Positions 1 through 8,513 of a stretch of 34,470 nucleotides of DNA are shown one piece after another. Position 1 is the first letter of the stretch, and each line of letters opens with the position of its first letter. Source of the DNA: Allobosea sp. 12-68-7. Its GTDB lineage: Bacteria; Pseudomonadota; Alphaproteobacteria; Rhizobiales; Beijerinckiaceae. The DNA lies in NCBI GenBank assembly GCA_002279705.1, contig NCCO01000083.1, forward strand, positions 30,240 to 64,709, in the 5' to 3' direction. A program made the position numbers and the translations under genes. Under the pieces are notes generated by a model, which saw only the letters and a list, made by a program, of their open reading frames with translations, was not told the DNA's origin and did no database searches.

Positions 1-33
1 TTCTTGTCCACTTCGAAAGGATGAGGCCGCTGG

Positions 34-681
34 TTAGACCTCCGCACGCGCCTCCGCAAGCCGCGCGGCGTAGCGCGCCATCAGATCGACCTCGACATGG
101 ACGGGATCGCCCTCCTTCCGCTGCCCCCAGGTGGTGACCGCGAAGGAGTGCGGGATCAGGAGCACGGTGAAGACGTCGTCCTCGACCGTATTGACGGTCA
201 GCGAGGTGCCGTCGAGGCAGATCGAACCCTTGGCTGCGATGAAGCGCGGTAGCCCCTGCGGCGCGCGGATGCGGAATCGCGCGGTCGCGCCCCAGGGTTC
301 GTCGGGATCGGGCGCGATCGGCTCGATCGTCAGGATTTGGCCGACGCCGTCGACATGGCCGGTGACGAGATGGCCGCCGAGCTCGTCGCCGACCTTGAGG
401 GAGCGCTCGAGATTGATCGCGCTGCCGACCTCCCAGGCGCCGACTTGGGTCTTCGACAGGGTTTCGGCCGCGGCCTCGACCTGGAAGATGCAGCCGGGCT
501 CGCCATCCGTGCGCGGCCGCAGCGCCGTCACCGTCAGGCAGACGCCGGCGCAGGCGATCGAGGCGCCGATCTCGATGCCAGCAGCCTCATAGGGGCAGGC
601 AATGGCCAGCCGCTTCAGGCTCGGGCCCTTGCGTTCGCTCTCGACGACGGTGCCGATGGCGGTGACGATGCCGGTGAACAT
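34..681 (-). CDS. ribE: riboflavin synthase, alpha chain
   Basis: This enzyme makes riboflavin by dismutating two molecules of 6,7-dimethyl-8-ribityllumazine in the cytoplasm. The 215-residue product opens with the family hallmark MFTGIV and has two lumazine-binding repeats. The second repeat begins near residue 100 with the segment GGHLVTGHVDGVG. The length is normal for the family. Its ATG shares one base with the ribD stop codon (TGATG), so the two are translationally coupled in one operon, nrdR-ribD-ribE. In related bacteria ribH follows, and it would lie beyond the left edge. Only 33 bases remain there and no start codon for it can be identified. Confidence 0.96.
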   Translation of the reverse strand: MFTGIVTAIGTVVESERKGPSLKRLAIACPYEAAGIEIGASIACAGVCLTVTALRPRTDGEPGCIFQVEAAAETLSKTQVGAWEVGSAINLERSLKVGDELGGHLVTGHVDGVGQILTIEPIAPDPDEPWGATARFRIRAPQGLPRFIAAKGSICLDGTSLTVNTVEDDVFTVLLIPHSFAVTTWGQRKEGDPVHVEVDLMARYAARLAEARAEV

Positions 682-1826
682 CAGCCTGTCCTCACGAAAT
701 GCTCGAAACGGTCGTGACCGATCAGGCCGGTCTCCGCAAGGCGGTAGAGATCGGGGTCAGCCAGCGCCGCGGCAAGGGCCGGCCGCACCGCGACGACGCC
801 GGGCTGGCCGAGCGCATTCGGCGAGGTCGAGACCACGACCTCGTCGAGCAGCCCGGCACGCGCGAGCGTCTCCGCCACGGTCGGCCCGCCTTCCGAAAAG
901 ACGCGGGTGATGCCGCGCGTGCCCAGCAGCGCCAGCGCCTCGGCGAGATCGAGATGGCCGCGGGCGTCAGCGGAGACGCGCATCACCTCGGCCCCGGCGG
1001 CAACCAGCGCCCTCTCGCGCTCGATCGGTGCCGCCTCGGCGGCCACGACCCAGAGCGGGACCTCGGCCGCCGTCCGCACCAGTTGCGAGGCCACCGGCAA
1101 CCGCAGCTGCGAATCGAGGACGACACGCACCGGCGAACGCGCCGCCATCCCCGGCAGGCGCACGGTCAGGAGCGGATCGTCGGCCAGCACCGAGCCGATG
1201 CCGAGCATGATCGCGTCATGATGGGCGCGCTGGAGATGGACCCAGCCATTCGCTTCGTGACAGGAGACGGCGAGCCGCGCCCCGCCCGGCCCGCCGGCAT
1301 AGCCGTCCGCCGTGCGGGCGATCTTGAAGGTCACCATCGGCCGGCCCTGCGTCACGCGCAGGACATGGCCGCGATGGACCCGTTGCGCCTGCGCCTCCAT
1401 CACGCCGGTCGTGACCGCGATGCCCGCCGTCCGCAGCAGGGCGAAGCCCAGCCCCTGGAAGCGCGGATTGGGGTCGGCCATCGCCGCGACGACACGGCGG
1501 ACGCCGGCCAGGATCGTGCGCTCGACGCAAGGCGTCGCGGCCCGGATGGTGCGGTGTGAGCAGGGTTCGAGCGTGACGTAGAGCGTGCCGCCGGCCGCGG
1601 CATTCGGCCCCGCCCGGTCGAAGGCGTTGGCCTCGCCATGGGGGCGTCCGCCGGGCTGGGTATGGCCGCGCGCGACGATGACCGGCCCGTCGGCCGTGTC
1701 CTGCGTCACCAGCGCCCCGACGCAGGGGTTCGGCCAGGTCGTGCCCTGTCCGCGTGCCCCGAAGGCCAGAGCCTGGCGCATGAACTCGCGGTCGATGGCG
1801 GCGCGGTCCGCGTTGCGCTCAGCCAT
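681..1826 (-). CDS. ribD: bifunctional deaminase/reductase of riboflavin synthesis (RibD)
   Basis: RibD carries out the deamination and side-chain reduction steps after GTP cyclohydrolase II. I chose the ATG at 1826, which gives 381 residues beginning MAERNADR. The longer open frame to 1946 has an arginine/serine-rich lead and lies inside nrdR. The N-terminal cytidine-deaminase-like domain shows PNPCVG (33-38), HGEANA (zinc ligand H63, proton shuttle E65) and zinc cysteines C89 and C100. The reductase domain starts near residue 160 ([12 protein letters not shown]) and includes the SEGGPTV motif. One oddity: the two zinc cysteines are separated by ten residues, where the well-studied enzymes have eight. 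The start overlaps the nrdR stop by 8 bases and the stop overlaps ribE by one, so the three genes form a tight operon. Confidence 0.95.
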   Translation of the reverse strand: MAERNADRAAIDREFMRQALAFGARGQGTTWPNPCVGALVTQDTADGPVIVARGHTQPGGRPHGEANAFDRAGPNAAAGGTLYVTLEPCSHRTIRAATPCVERTILAGVRRVVAAMADPNPRFQGLGFALLRTAGIAVTTGVMEAQAQRVHRGHVLRVTQGRPMVTFKIARTADGYAGGPGGARLAVSCHEANGWVHLQRAHHDAIMLGIGSVLADDPLLTVRLPGMAARSPVRVVLDSQLRLPVASQLVRTAAEVPLWVVAAEAAPIERERALVAAGAEVMRVSADARGHLDLAEALALLGTRGITRVFSEGGPTVAETLARAGLLDEVVVSTSPNALGQPGVVAVRPALAAALADPDLYRLAETGLIGHDRFEHFVRTG

Positions 1827-2316
1827 CGGACCGGGGCGGCGGCGCGGCGGCCTCGCCCGCCTCCTCGTCGCTGCTGAGCTGGTCGAGGATCGCCTCGAAA
1901 TCGCGGGCCTCGCGGAAATTCTTGTAGACGGAGGCGAAGCGGACATAGGCGACGTCGTCGAGCGCCTTGAGCCCCTCCATGACGAGCTCGCCGATGGCGG
2001 AGCTGGCGATCTCGCCCTCCCCCGAGCTTTCGAGTTGGCGCACGATGCCGTTGACCATGCGCTCGATCCGCTCGGGCGCGACGGCGCGTTTGCGCAGCGC
2101 CACCTCGATCGAGGTCTGCAGCTTGTCGCGGTCGAAGACCGTGCGCCTTCCCGAGCGCTTGACCACGGTCAGCTCGCGCAGCTGCACCCGCTCGAAGGTG
2201 GTGAAGCGGCCGCCGCAATCGGGGCAGACGCGGCGGCGGCGGATGGCGGCGGAATCGTCGGTCGGGCGCGAATCCTTCACCTGCGTGTCGAGGGAGCCGC
2301 AATAGGGACAGCGCAT
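1819..2316 (-). CDS. nrdR: transcriptional repressor NrdR
   Basis: NrdR represses ribonucleotide reductase genes in response to ATP/dATP. The 165-residue protein has a zinc ribbon at the N-terminus with C3-x2-C6 and C31-x2-C34. It is followed by an ATP-cone domain from about residue 46 to 136, including [16 protein letters not shown]. The C-terminal tail is acidic and proline/alanine-rich. The ATG at 2316 lies only 7 bases after the stop of a PIN-domain toxin gene, so its leader and ribosome binding site fall within or beside that gene. It overlaps ribD by 8 bases. In related genomes nrdR directly follows glyA; here a TA pair separates them. Confidence 0.96.
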   Translation of the reverse strand: MRCPYCGSLDTQVKDSRPTDDSAAIRRRRVCPDCGGRFTTFERVQLRELTVVKRSGRRTVFDRDKLQTSIEVALRKRAVAPERIERMVNGIVRQLESSGEGEIASSAIGELVMEGLKALDDVAYVRFASVYKNFREARDFEAILDQLSSDEEAGEAAAPPPRSDG

Positions 2317-2323
2317 GGTGGGC

Positions 2324-2794
2324 TCAGGGTTGCGCAGCGGAGGCGCCGGCCTCCGTGCTCAGGGCTGCGGCGAGATTGGCGCTTGACCAGGACGGCCAGC
2401 CCGTGCCGGCAAAATCGCGGTCATGCGACCAGATGTCGGCGTCAAAGGTCCAGGCCAACGCGAGGATGTGGGCGTCCTTGACGCTGCCGTTCCGGGAGGC
2501 CGGCGCATGGCGGAGCGCGTCTGCAGCCGCCACGAGCGACATGTGGTAGCGCGCTTCCGGTGGCACCTCGACCAGACTCAATACGTTTCTCGCGTCATGT
2601 TCTGCGTTTGGCGCACGATCTCGGAGATGCCAGAGCACGGCCATCAACTCCGCGACGGATTCGACCGAGACGAGCAGACGCCTGCGTGTTGCAATCTGGT
2701 CCCACACCCCGTGTAATCTGAAGCCCAAAACCATCGACAGCAGGATGTTTGTGTCAACGATCAGACCAGCCGAGGGTTTGCGCCCGAGGTTCAC
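2324..2794 (-). CDS. PIN-domain toxin (VapC-like ribonuclease)
   Basis: This is a small PIN-domain protein, probably the ribonuclease toxin of a type II TA pair. The N-terminal strand [11 protein letters not shown] carries the first metal-binding aspartate. The segment [14 protein letters not shown], followed by [15 protein letters not shown], supplies the other acidic residues of the PIN fold. I chose the GTG at 2794 (156 residues) because it overlaps the antitoxin stop as GTGA, the usual coupled arrangement. An ATG at 2827 would add 11 basic residues inside the antitoxin gene. The stop sits 7 bases before the nrdR start. The cellular target RNA cannot be read from sequence. Confidence 0.85.
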   Translation of the reverse strand: MNLGRKPSAGLIVDTNILLSMVLGFRLHGVWDQIATRRRLLVSVESVAELMAVLWHLRDRAPNAEHDARNVLSLVEVPPEARYHMSLVAAADALRHAPASRNGSVKDAHILALAWTFDADIWSHDRDFAGTGWPSWSSANLAAALSTEAGASAAQP

Positions 2795-3033
2795 TGTTCG
2801 CGCGCGTCGAGGAACTGCTCCAGCCAAGCCTTCGTTTCCGGACTCAGCTGGGCATGATGCGCCTCGATTTGATCAAGGACGCGCTTCCATGCCTCGGGGT
2901 CTGGCTCCCTCAGCGGAGTCAGAAAAGCGACGGTTTCCCCGTCGCTCTGGATCGGAACGGCATGCGGCAGCGCCTTGATGGTCGCCGCCGACATCTTCTG
3001 CAGCTCTCGCATCGTCACAGCTTGCTTGTGCAT
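2791..3033 (-). CDS. Phd/YefM-like antitoxin
   Basis: This 80-residue protein lies immediately upstream of the PIN toxin and overlaps it by 4 bases. The N-terminal half (VTMRELQKMSA, then AVPIQSDGETVAFLTPL) matches the Phd/YefM pattern of a short helix followed by a beta hairpin that ends in a hydrophobic strand. This part is expected to bind DNA and dimerise. The C-terminal half is helical and charged, as expected for the toxin-binding tail. The start at 3033 is supported by a strong ribosome binding site, GGAGG, five bases upstream. Family assignment is by pattern only, but the TA role is well supported by size, overlap and partner. Confidence 0.78.
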   Translation of the reverse strand: MHKQAVTMRELQKMSAATIKALPHAVPIQSDGETVAFLTPLREPDPEAWKRVLDQIEAHHAQLSPETKAWLEQFLDAREQ

Positions 3034-3047
3034 ACCGACCTCCAGCG

Positions 3048-3084
3048 CCTACCTGTATGTAATGCTGTAGGGCATTCAGTTCAA
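3048..3084 (-). promoter_or_regulatory. putative promoter and operator of the Phd/PIN module
   Basis: On the minus strand there is a -35-like TTGAAC (3079-3084) and a -10-like TACATA (3056-3061) with a 17-base spacer. An inverted repeat with arms CCTAC and GTAGG (3067-3071 and 3048-3052) overlaps the -10 element, the expected place for an antitoxin operator. The whole element lies in the 75-base gap between glyA and the antitoxin. I see no terminator in that gap, so read-through from glyA is also possible. Promoter calls by eye in GC-rich DNA are tentative. Confidence 0.45.
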
Positions 3085-3108
3085 GCCGCGGTTCTGTCAG
3101 ATTATTCC

Positions 3109-4410
3109 TCAATAGATCGGGAAGCGCCCGGTCAGTTCGTGGACCTTGGCCTTGACCGCCTGCTCGACGGCGGCGTTGCCCTCCTCACCGTTCTGGCTGA
3201 GCCCGTCCAGAACCTCGGCGATCAGCTCGCCGACCTTCTTGAACTCGGCGACGCCGAAGCCGCGCGAGGTGGCGGCGGGCGTGCCCAGCCGGATTCCGGA
3301 GGTCACCATCGGCTTCTCGGGGTCGAAGGGAATGCCGTTCTTGTTGCAGGTGATGTGGGCGCGGCCGAGCGCGATTTCGGCGGCCTTGCCGGTGATCGTC
3401 TTGGAGCGCAGATCGACCAGCATCAGGTGGTTGTCGGTGCCGCCGGTGACGAGGTCGAAGCCCTTGGTCCGCAGCGTCTCGGCGAGCGCCCTGGCGTTCT
3501 CGACGACGGCGCGGGCGTAGATCTTGAACTCCGGCTGCAGCGCCTCGTGGAAGGCGACGGCCTTGGCGGCGATAACATGCATCAAGGGCCCGCCCTGGAT
3601 GCCCGGGAAGATGGCCGAGTTGAACTTCTTCGCCAGCGCCTCGTCATTGGTCAGGATCATGCCGCCGCGCGGGCCGCGCAGGGTCTTGTGCGTGGTCGTG
3701 GTCGCGACATGGGCGTGCGGGAAGGGCGAAGGGTGCGCGCCGCCCGCGACGAGGCCGGCGAAATGCGCCATGTCGACGAAGAGCCAGGCGCCGACCTCGT
3801 CGGCGATGGCGCGGAAGCGGGCGAAATCCCAATGGCGGGCATAGGCCGAGCCGCCGGCGACGATGACCTTGGGCTTGTGCTCGCGGGCGAGCCGCTCCAT
3901 CGCGTCATAGTCGATCAGCTGGTCGACGACGCAGACGCCGTAGGAGACGACGTTGAACCACTTGCCGGACTGGTTGACCGGCGCGCCATGGGTCAGGTGC
4001 CCGCCGGCGGCGAGGTCGAGGCCCATGAAGGTGTCGCCCGGCTGCATCAGCGCCATGAACACGGCCTGGTTGGCCTGGCTGCCGGAGTTGGGCTGAACGT
4101 TGGCGAAGCCGCAGCCGAAGAGCCGGCAGGCCCGCTCGATCGCCAGCTTCTCGGCGATGTCGACGAACTGGCAGCCGCCATAATAGCGGCGGCCGGGATA
4201 GCCTTCCGCGTATTTGTTGGTCATCACCGAGCCCTGCGCCTCCAGCACGGCGCGGGAGACGATGTTCTCCGAGGCGATCAGCTCGATCTCGTCGCGCTGG
4301 CGGCCGAGCTCGCGTTCGATGGCGCTGTTGATCTCGGGGTCGGCATCGGCCAGCGAAGCGCCGAAGAACGAGTTCGAAAGATGCGCCTCAGTGGCGGCGT
4401 CATGGCTCAT
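3109..4410 (-). CDS. glyA: serine hydroxymethyltransferase
   Basis: GlyA interconverts serine and glycine with tetrahydrofolate, feeding the one-carbon pool; it is a cytoplasmic PLP enzyme. The 433-residue length is normal. Recognisable segments are [10 protein letters not shown] (43-52), [15 protein letters not shown] (65-79), and [11 protein letters not shown] (240-250) with the PLP-binding lysine K242. The start at 4410 has GGAG about 8 bases upstream. It is divergent from nhaA across 210 bases (4411-4620), where I could not identify a convincing promoter. In related bacteria glyA leads directly to nrdR and the rib genes; here a TA pair interrupts. Confidence 0.98.
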   Translation of the reverse strand: MSHDAATEAHLSNSFFGASLADADPEINSAIERELGRQRDEIELIASENIVSRAVLEAQGSVMTNKYAEGYPGRRYYGGCQFVDIAEKLAIERACRLFGCGFANVQPNSGSQANQAVFMALMQPGDTFMGLDLAAGGHLTHGAPVNQSGKWFNVVSYGVCVVDQLIDYDAMERLAREHKPKVIVAGGSAYARHWDFARFRAIADEVGAWLFVDMAHFAGLVAGGAHPSPFPHAHVATTTTHKTLRGPRGGMILTNDEALAKKFNSAIFPGIQGGPLMHVIAAKAVAFHEALQPEFKIYARAVVENARALAETLRTKGFDLVTGGTDNHLMLVDLRSKTITGKAAEIALGRAHITCNKNGIPFDPEKPMVTSGIRLGTPAATSRGFGVAEFKKVGELIAEVLDGLSQNGEEGNAAVEQAVKAKVHELTGRFPIY

Positions 4411-4620
4411 GGCGAGGCTCCATCGGCGCTGGATCGTCGCATGGTCCCGACCGGGGGCCCAAGCGGTTCAAGTCTGTCGTGCGGAATCCGCGCTCGATCC
4501 CGCCATGGGCGGTCCCGTAGCACCCGCGGAGCCCCTTTCCAAGCGGGAAGCGGGTGACATGAGCGCACGGTCAATGCACAAGGGAAGGAGCCGAACAACC
4601 ATGAGGGAACAGGACCGGAG

Positions 4621-5823
4621 ATGCAGCCGAAGACCGACGAGGCCCCTTTCGCCAGGCGCTCGCCCTTGGGCGCCTTCCTGAAAAGCGAGGCCGCCGGCGG
4701 CGTGCTGCTCATGATCTCCGCGGCACTGGCGCTGATCATTGCGAACTCGCCGGCCGCGCCGCTCTATTTCGCGACGCTGGGCAGCTATGTCGCCGGCCTG
4801 AGCATCCTGCACTGGATCAACGACGCGCTGATGGCGGTGTTCTTCCTGCTGGTCGGCCTCGAGATCAAGCGCGAACTCCTCGAAGGGCAGCTCTCGACCT
4901 GGTCGCGCCGGGCGCTTCCCGGCATCGCCGCGCTCGGCGGCATGGTCGTGCCGGCGCTGATCTTTCTGGCGCTGACGCAGGGCGACCCGGTCGCGATGCG
5001 CGGCTGGGCGATTCCCGCCGCCACCGACATCGCCTTTGCGCTCGGCGTGCTGGCGCTGCTCGGCTCACGCGTGCCGGTGTCGCTCAAGATCTTCCTGACC
5101 GCGCTGGCGATCCTCGACGATCTCGGCGCCGTCATCATCATCGCGCTGTTTTACACCAAGGGTCTGTCCCTGCCGATGCTGGGGCTGGCGGGCGCCTGCA
5201 TCGTCGGGCTGATCGTGCTCAACCGCCTGCATGTGACGAAGCTCTGGGCCTATCTCGGCCTGGGTGCGCTGCTCTGGTTCTTCGTGCTCAAATCCGGCGT
5301 CCACGCGACGCTGGCGGGCGTGATGCTGGCTCTGACCATCCCGATCGGCGACGGCAGCGACAGCGACGAGCCGGAGCACTCGCCGCTGCACACGCTGGAG
5401 CACTGGCTGCACCCCTATGTCGCCTTCCTGATCGTCCCGATCTTCGGCTTCGCCAATGCCGGCGTGTCCTTCACCGGCATGACGCCCGCCAGTGCGCTGG
5501 CGCCGGTGCCGCTGGGCATCGCGCTCGGCTTGTTCCTGGGCAAGCAGATTGGCGTCTTCGGCTTCTCCTGGCTCGCCATCCGCGCGGGGCTCGCGGCGAT
5601 GCCGGCGCGGGCCAACACGCTGCAGCTCTACGGCGTCGCCCTGCTCTGCGGCATCGGCTTCACCATGAGCCTGTTCATCGGTGCGCTCGCCTTCGACAGC
5701 CCCGAACTGGGCAAGGCGACCAAGATCGGCGTGCTGCTGGGCTCGATCGCCTCGGCCGTGCTGGGGGCGATCGTGCTGCGGATGGCCGGGCGCGCGGAGG
5801 GGCCCGAGCGCGGGGAGAGCTGA
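4621..5823 (+). CDS. nhaA: Na+/H+ antiporter NhaA
   Basis: NhaA is an inner-membrane antiporter that expels sodium in exchange for protons and supports pH and salt homeostasis. The 400-residue protein is hydrophobic throughout, with about twelve membrane segments. The signature ILDDLGAV contains the paired transport aspartates D166 and D167, equivalent to D163/D164 of the E. coli protein. TDIAFA (135-140) carries the conserved discontinuous-helix aspartate. An AGGA six bases before the ATG supports the start. There is a short acidic loop rich in Asp/Glu near residue 242. The gene is divergent from glyA and is followed, 74 bases on, by a MazEF-type pair. Confidence 0.97.
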   Translation: MQPKTDEAPFARRSPLGAFLKSEAAGGVLLMISAALALIIANSPAAPLYFATLGSYVAGLSILHWINDALMAVFFLLVGLEIKRELLEGQLSTWSRRALPGIAALGGMVVPALIFLALTQGDPVAMRGWAIPAATDIAFALGVLALLGSRVPVSLKIFLTALAILDDLGAVIIIALFYTKGLSLPMLGLAGACIVGLIVLNRLHVTKLWAYLGLGALLWFFVLKSGVHATLAGVMLALTIPIGDGSDSDEPEHSPLHTLEHWLHPYVAFLIVPIFGFANAGVSFTGMTPASALAPVPLGIALGLFLGKQIGVFGFSWLAIRAGLAAMPARANTLQLYGVALLCGIGFTMSLFIGALAFDSPELGKATKIGVLLGSIASAVLGAIVLRMAGRAEGPERGES

Positions 5824-5860
5824 GCGGTGGCCGCCGCGACTTGATCTCACCGGAGCGCCC

Positions 5861-5881
5861 CGTTATCTGTGACATGTAACG
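5861..5881. promoter_or_regulatory. imperfect palindrome, putative mazEF operator
   Basis: This 21-base inverted repeat has arms CGTTA and TAACG and an inner TGT-N-ACA; 8 of 10 base pairs match around a central base. It sits just upstream of the antitoxin ribosome binding site at 5888. A possible -35 (TTGATC, 5841-5846) precedes it, and the -10 would fall within the palindrome. TA operons of this family are usually autorepressed at such sites. Binding is inferred. Confidence 0.45.
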
Positions 5882-5897
5882 GATCGTGGAGGTGCTC

Positions 5898-6122
5898 ATG
5901 CCCACACCCGTCAAACAGCGGGTTCAGAAGCGTCGCGATGCGCTGCGGGCCGCCGGGCTGCGGCCGGTTCAGATCTGGGTGCCCGACACGCGCCGTCCCG
6001 GCTTCGTCGAAGAATGTCGGCGACAGGCCCTCATCGTCGCAGCGGCGGACGCTGCTGACGACGATCTGGCGATCTTCCTCGATGCCGCGCTCGCCGATCT
6101 CACCGGCGAGGACGAGGCGTGA
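5898..6122 (+). CDS. MazE-like antitoxin (DUF3018 type)
   Basis: A 74-residue antitoxin partner of the MazF-like toxin that follows. The sequence PVKQRVQKRRDALRAAGLRP followed by VQIWVPDTRRPGF is typical of the DUF3018/MazE-like antitoxins, which have a basic N-terminal DNA-binding half. The acidic tail AALADLTGEDEA is the likely toxin-binding part. I chose the ATG at 5898 because a perfect GGAGG (5888-5892) lies five bases before it. A GTG at 5886 would place that GGAGG inside the coding region. The stop overlaps the toxin start as GTGA. Confidence 0.85.
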   Translation: MPTPVKQRVQKRRDALRAAGLRPVQIWVPDTRRPGFVEECRRQALIVAAADAADDDLAIFLDAALADLTGEDEA

Positions 6123-6442
6123 GGCGCGGCGAGATCGTCACCGTCGCGATGACGGGCGATTTCGGAAAGCCCCGCCCTGCCCTCGTCGTCCAGGCCGATC
6201 CTTTCGATCAGACTGGCACGATCACCGTCCTGCTGATCTCGGGAACGCTGGTGGATGCGCCGCTGATCCGGCTCACCGTTGCGCCGACACCGCAGAACGG
6301 CCTGCTCAAACCCTCGCAAATCCAGATCGACAAGGCGATGTCGGTCCAGCGGCACAGGGTCGGCGCCGTGATCGGACGACTGGATGAAGTGACCATGCTG
6401 GCGGCGACGCGGTCGCTGGCGCTGTTTCTCGGGATTGTTTGA
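6119..6442 (+). CDS. MazF/PemK-like endoribonuclease toxin
   Basis: This 107-residue protein starts with MRRGEIVTVAMTGDFGKPRP followed by ALVVQAD. That is the standard MazF/PemK opening: RG-x-I, then GKPRPALV. The later segment KPSQIQIDKAMSVQRHRVG matches the conserved core around the catalytic threonine/serine region of the family. MazF toxins cut single-stranded RNA at short sequences; the specificity here cannot be predicted. The GTG start overlaps the antitoxin stop by 4 bases, the same GTGA coupling used by the PIN toxin at 2794. No gene is coupled downstream. Confidence 0.88.
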   Translation: MRRGEIVTVAMTGDFGKPRPALVVQADPFDQTGTITVLLISGTLVDAPLIRLTVAPTPQNGLLKPSQIQIDKAMSVQRHRVGAVIGRLDEVTMLAATRSLALFLGIV

Positions 6443-6539
6443 GGAGGGACGCGGCTGGGGGGCATGAAGATGTCTGCTCTCGACCCGATGCTGACACTGC
6501 CAGAGCGCGCTGCGTGCCTTGTCGGGCGCTTCATTAAGG

Positions 6540-6880
6540 AATGAGTGATTGTAATAGAGCAGAAAAATTCATTGGGTTTTGAGCAGTGCTGGAAATCATT
6601 GACGCATTATTTGGGGCTGAATTACTCCATGTTTGGCATCCAGTCATGCTGGGAGCTGACAATGGCGCCCTCCAGTTTTTAGTTTTAGGAATTTTGTTTG
6701 CGACCCCAAAAGGAATAGCCTTCATAGCTATACTAGTATTGATTTGGTTTTTTCTAAAACAATGGACAGGCGGGCCTGTTGGATGCCTATTAATTATCGT
6801 GGTTATTTTATATTATTTTCTCGCATTTCGAGCGATTACGGGTGTGTAGGTAAGCGTTCGAGCATTCTGGATTGCGTTCT
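6540..6880. other. AT-rich island
   Basis: From about 6540 to 6880 the base composition falls sharply, with many runs of A and T (for example around 6700-6830), unlike the GC-rich DNA on both sides. It lies between the mazF stop and the terminator of the L,D-transpeptidase gene. The compositional shift suggests acquired DNA. I see no inverted terminal repeats, transposase or tRNA edge that would define how it arrived. Confidence 0.6.
6586..6849 (+). CDS. small AT-rich membrane protein, unknown function
   Basis: An 87-residue open frame with a GTG start and codons ending mostly in A or T, unlike every neighbouring gene. The protein is strongly hydrophobic. One membrane segment lies near residues 28-38, a second near 43-58 (AFIAILVLIWFFLKQW) and a third near 66-80 (CLLIIVVILYYFLAF). 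There is no clear ribosome binding site before the GTG, and an in-frame stop directly upstream prevents a longer start. Real coding is plausible from the hydrophobic pattern, but no family is recognised. Position after a TA pair and within the AT-rich island suggests transfer. Confidence 0.45.
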   Translation: MLEIIDALFGAELLHVWHPVMLGADNGALQFLVLGILFATPKGIAFIAILVLIWFFLKQWTGGPVGCLLIIVVILYYFLAFRAITGV

Positions 6881-6949
6881 CGCTGAAGCTGACATCGCTC
6901 CCCAAGACGTCCGCTTCCGACCCACACCAGACACAGCTCTCCCCCCACG

Positions 6950-6976
6950 AAAAAACCCGCCGTCTCCGGCGGGTTT
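6950..6976 (-). terminator. intrinsic terminator of the L,D-transpeptidase gene
   Basis: A perfect 10-base stem (6953-6962 with 6967-6976) has a four-base loop. On the minus strand it is followed by a run of T residues, read as A on the given strand. It lies about 30 bases after the stop codon at 7007 and is the clearest intrinsic terminator in the left half of the window. Confidence 0.85.
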
Positions 6977-7006
6977 CCACGTTTCATGCGGCTCGGAAAC
7001 AGCCGC

Positions 7007-8248
7007 TCAGATGTCCTGCTCGCCCTGCAGGGCGGCGACGGGGGCCGGGCCCAGCCCGTCCTTGTTGTAGATGTCGTCGCGGAACTGGACGCCGCCGTCG
7101 GGCGTCGCCCAGGCGGTGATGTAGACCCAGTGGCAGGGCACCGGAGTGGCGAGGCGCGCATTGATGCGCTCGCCCGAGGCGATGACCTGGTCGATCTTGG
7201 CGCGATCCCAGCCGGGGGTCTCCTTGAGCAGCCAGGCGATGTAGTCGCGCACGTTCTGGACGCGGATGCAGCCCGAGGAGACGAAGCGGAAATCGTCGCC
7301 GAAGATGCCCTTGGCCGGCGTGTCGTGCATGTAGACGCCATGCGGGCTGGGGATGTTGATGCGCACGAAGCCGAGCGAGTTGAACTCGCCGCCCGGATCC
7401 TGCCGGAAGGTGTAGCGGGTCGCCTCGTCCGAGTTCCAGTTCACCCGCTCCGGGGCGATCTCGCCATTGGGGCCGATGATGCGGATCTTGTTCTCGGTCA
7501 GGTAATTCGGCTCCTTGCGCATCTTCGGGATCAGATCCTTGCGGATGATCGAAGCGGGCACGGTCCAGGTCGGGTTGAAGTTGACCTCGGGAATGCGGGT
7601 CGAGAGCAGCGGCGACTGGCGGTCGATCTTTCCGACGCCGGCGGCATGGCGGGTCGCCACCTGACCGTTCTCGACGGTTTCCACCGTCGCGGCCGGAATG
7701 TTGGCGACGACATAGCGGTTGCCGAGATTGCCCGACCAGGTGCGCAGGCGGATGACGTTGGTCTCGAGCTGGCGGATGCGGCGGTCGATCGGCACGTTCA
7801 TCGCCGCGACGGTCGCCCGGTTGATCGCGCCGGTGGTGGAGAGACCGACGCGGGCCTGGAAGTTGCGGACACCGGCCTCGACATAGGAGTCGTAGACGTT
7901 GCTCGTGCCGGCATTGGCCTCGAGATCGCCGGTGATGATCAGGCGCTGGCGCAGGGCCACGACGCCGGGACCGCGCGAGCCGACAGCCATGCGCTCGGCC
8001 AGCTGGATCGTCGGCCAGCCGCCGCGCGCGGCGAGATCGCGATAGGCGACGACCGCCGCTTCCGTCGCCTGGAGCGATTCCGGCGAGAGCATCGGCGTGT
8101 GCGAGCGGGCCACCGCGTTGCGGGCGCCGGCATCATAGCTCTGGCGCCACTCCGCCTGCTGGGCGAAGGCCGGCACGGCCGTGGTCGCAGCGGCGCCCGA
8201 AAGCAGCGCCAGAACAGTTTCGCGGCGGGTCAGGCTCATCGTCGGCAT
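7007..8248 (-). CDS. L,D-transpeptidase (YkuD family), exported
   Basis: This enzyme forms 3-3 cross-links in peptidoglycan or attaches proteins to it in the periplasm. I chose the ATG at 8248 (413 residues), which has AGAGGG just upstream; the open frame continues to 8434 with an implausible basic lead. The N-terminus SLTRRETVLALLSG, ending VPAFAQ near residue 30, is an export signal with a twin-arginine look. A peptidoglycan-binding-like domain spans about 75-155. The YkuD catalytic domain spans about 178-340, with H308 (MHDTP) and catalytic C327 in SSGCIR. The gene lies next to ldtR. In Sinorhizobium and Liberibacter, LdtR is known to control such a transpeptidase (ldtP). Confidence 0.93.
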   Translation of the reverse strand: MPTMSLTRRETVLALLSGAAATTAVPAFAQQAEWRQSYDAGARNAVARSHTPMLSPESLQATEAAVVAYRDLAARGGWPTIQLAERMAVGSRGPGVVALRQRLIITGDLEANAGTSNVYDSYVEAGVRNFQARVGLSTTGAINRATVAAMNVPIDRRIRQLETNVIRLRTWSGNLGNRYVVANIPAATVETVENGQVATRHAAGVGKIDRQSPLLSTRIPEVNFNPTWTVPASIIRKDLIPKMRKEPNYLTENKIRIIGPNGEIAPERVNWNSDEATRYTFRQDPGGEFNSLGFVRINIPSPHGVYMHDTPAKGIFGDDFRFVSSGCIRVQNVRDYIAWLLKETPGWDRAKIDQVIASGERINARLATPVPCHWVYITAWATPDGGVQFRDDIYNKDGLGPAPVAALQGEQDI

Positions 8249-8513
8249 CACGTCCCTCTCGAACTCGTTCATCGTGCGCGGGTCCGGCCAGGACCCGCGG
8301 GCCGCCCGCTGGCGCGGGAGCCTCATAACGGGCGAAACTGCCGTAACACAATTAACGAGGCGTGATGAGCGCGGCGAATTTAGGGCATGGCGGCATCCTG
8401 CAACAGGCAGGGCGCGATTGTGGCGGCGGCGCAACGCGACGCCGCCCCCGGCCGGCGGCGGGAGCCGCGACAGCGTGCGAGAGAGGCGGAAGCGGGAGCG
8501 ATCCCGCCCCGTT

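Noticed and set aside
2749..4557. A 602-codon plus-strand open frame over the Phd antitoxin and glyA
   Set aside because: Antisense shadow of glyA with no family resemblance; high GC makes such frames common.
4411..4620. Possible riboswitch or leader between glyA and nhaA
   Set aside because: I looked for paired stems of a glycine or sodium-related element and found no convincing conserved structure.
6464..6544. A 26-codon ORF (MKMSALDPMLTLPERAACLV...) preceded by a G-run, after mazF
   Set aside because: It is very short, has no recognisable motif and only a G-rich tract as binding site. It could be real but cannot be supported.
8249..8434. N-terminal extension of the L,D-transpeptidase
   Set aside because: Arginine-rich lead before a clear signal peptide; the ribosome binding site favours the ATG at 8248.
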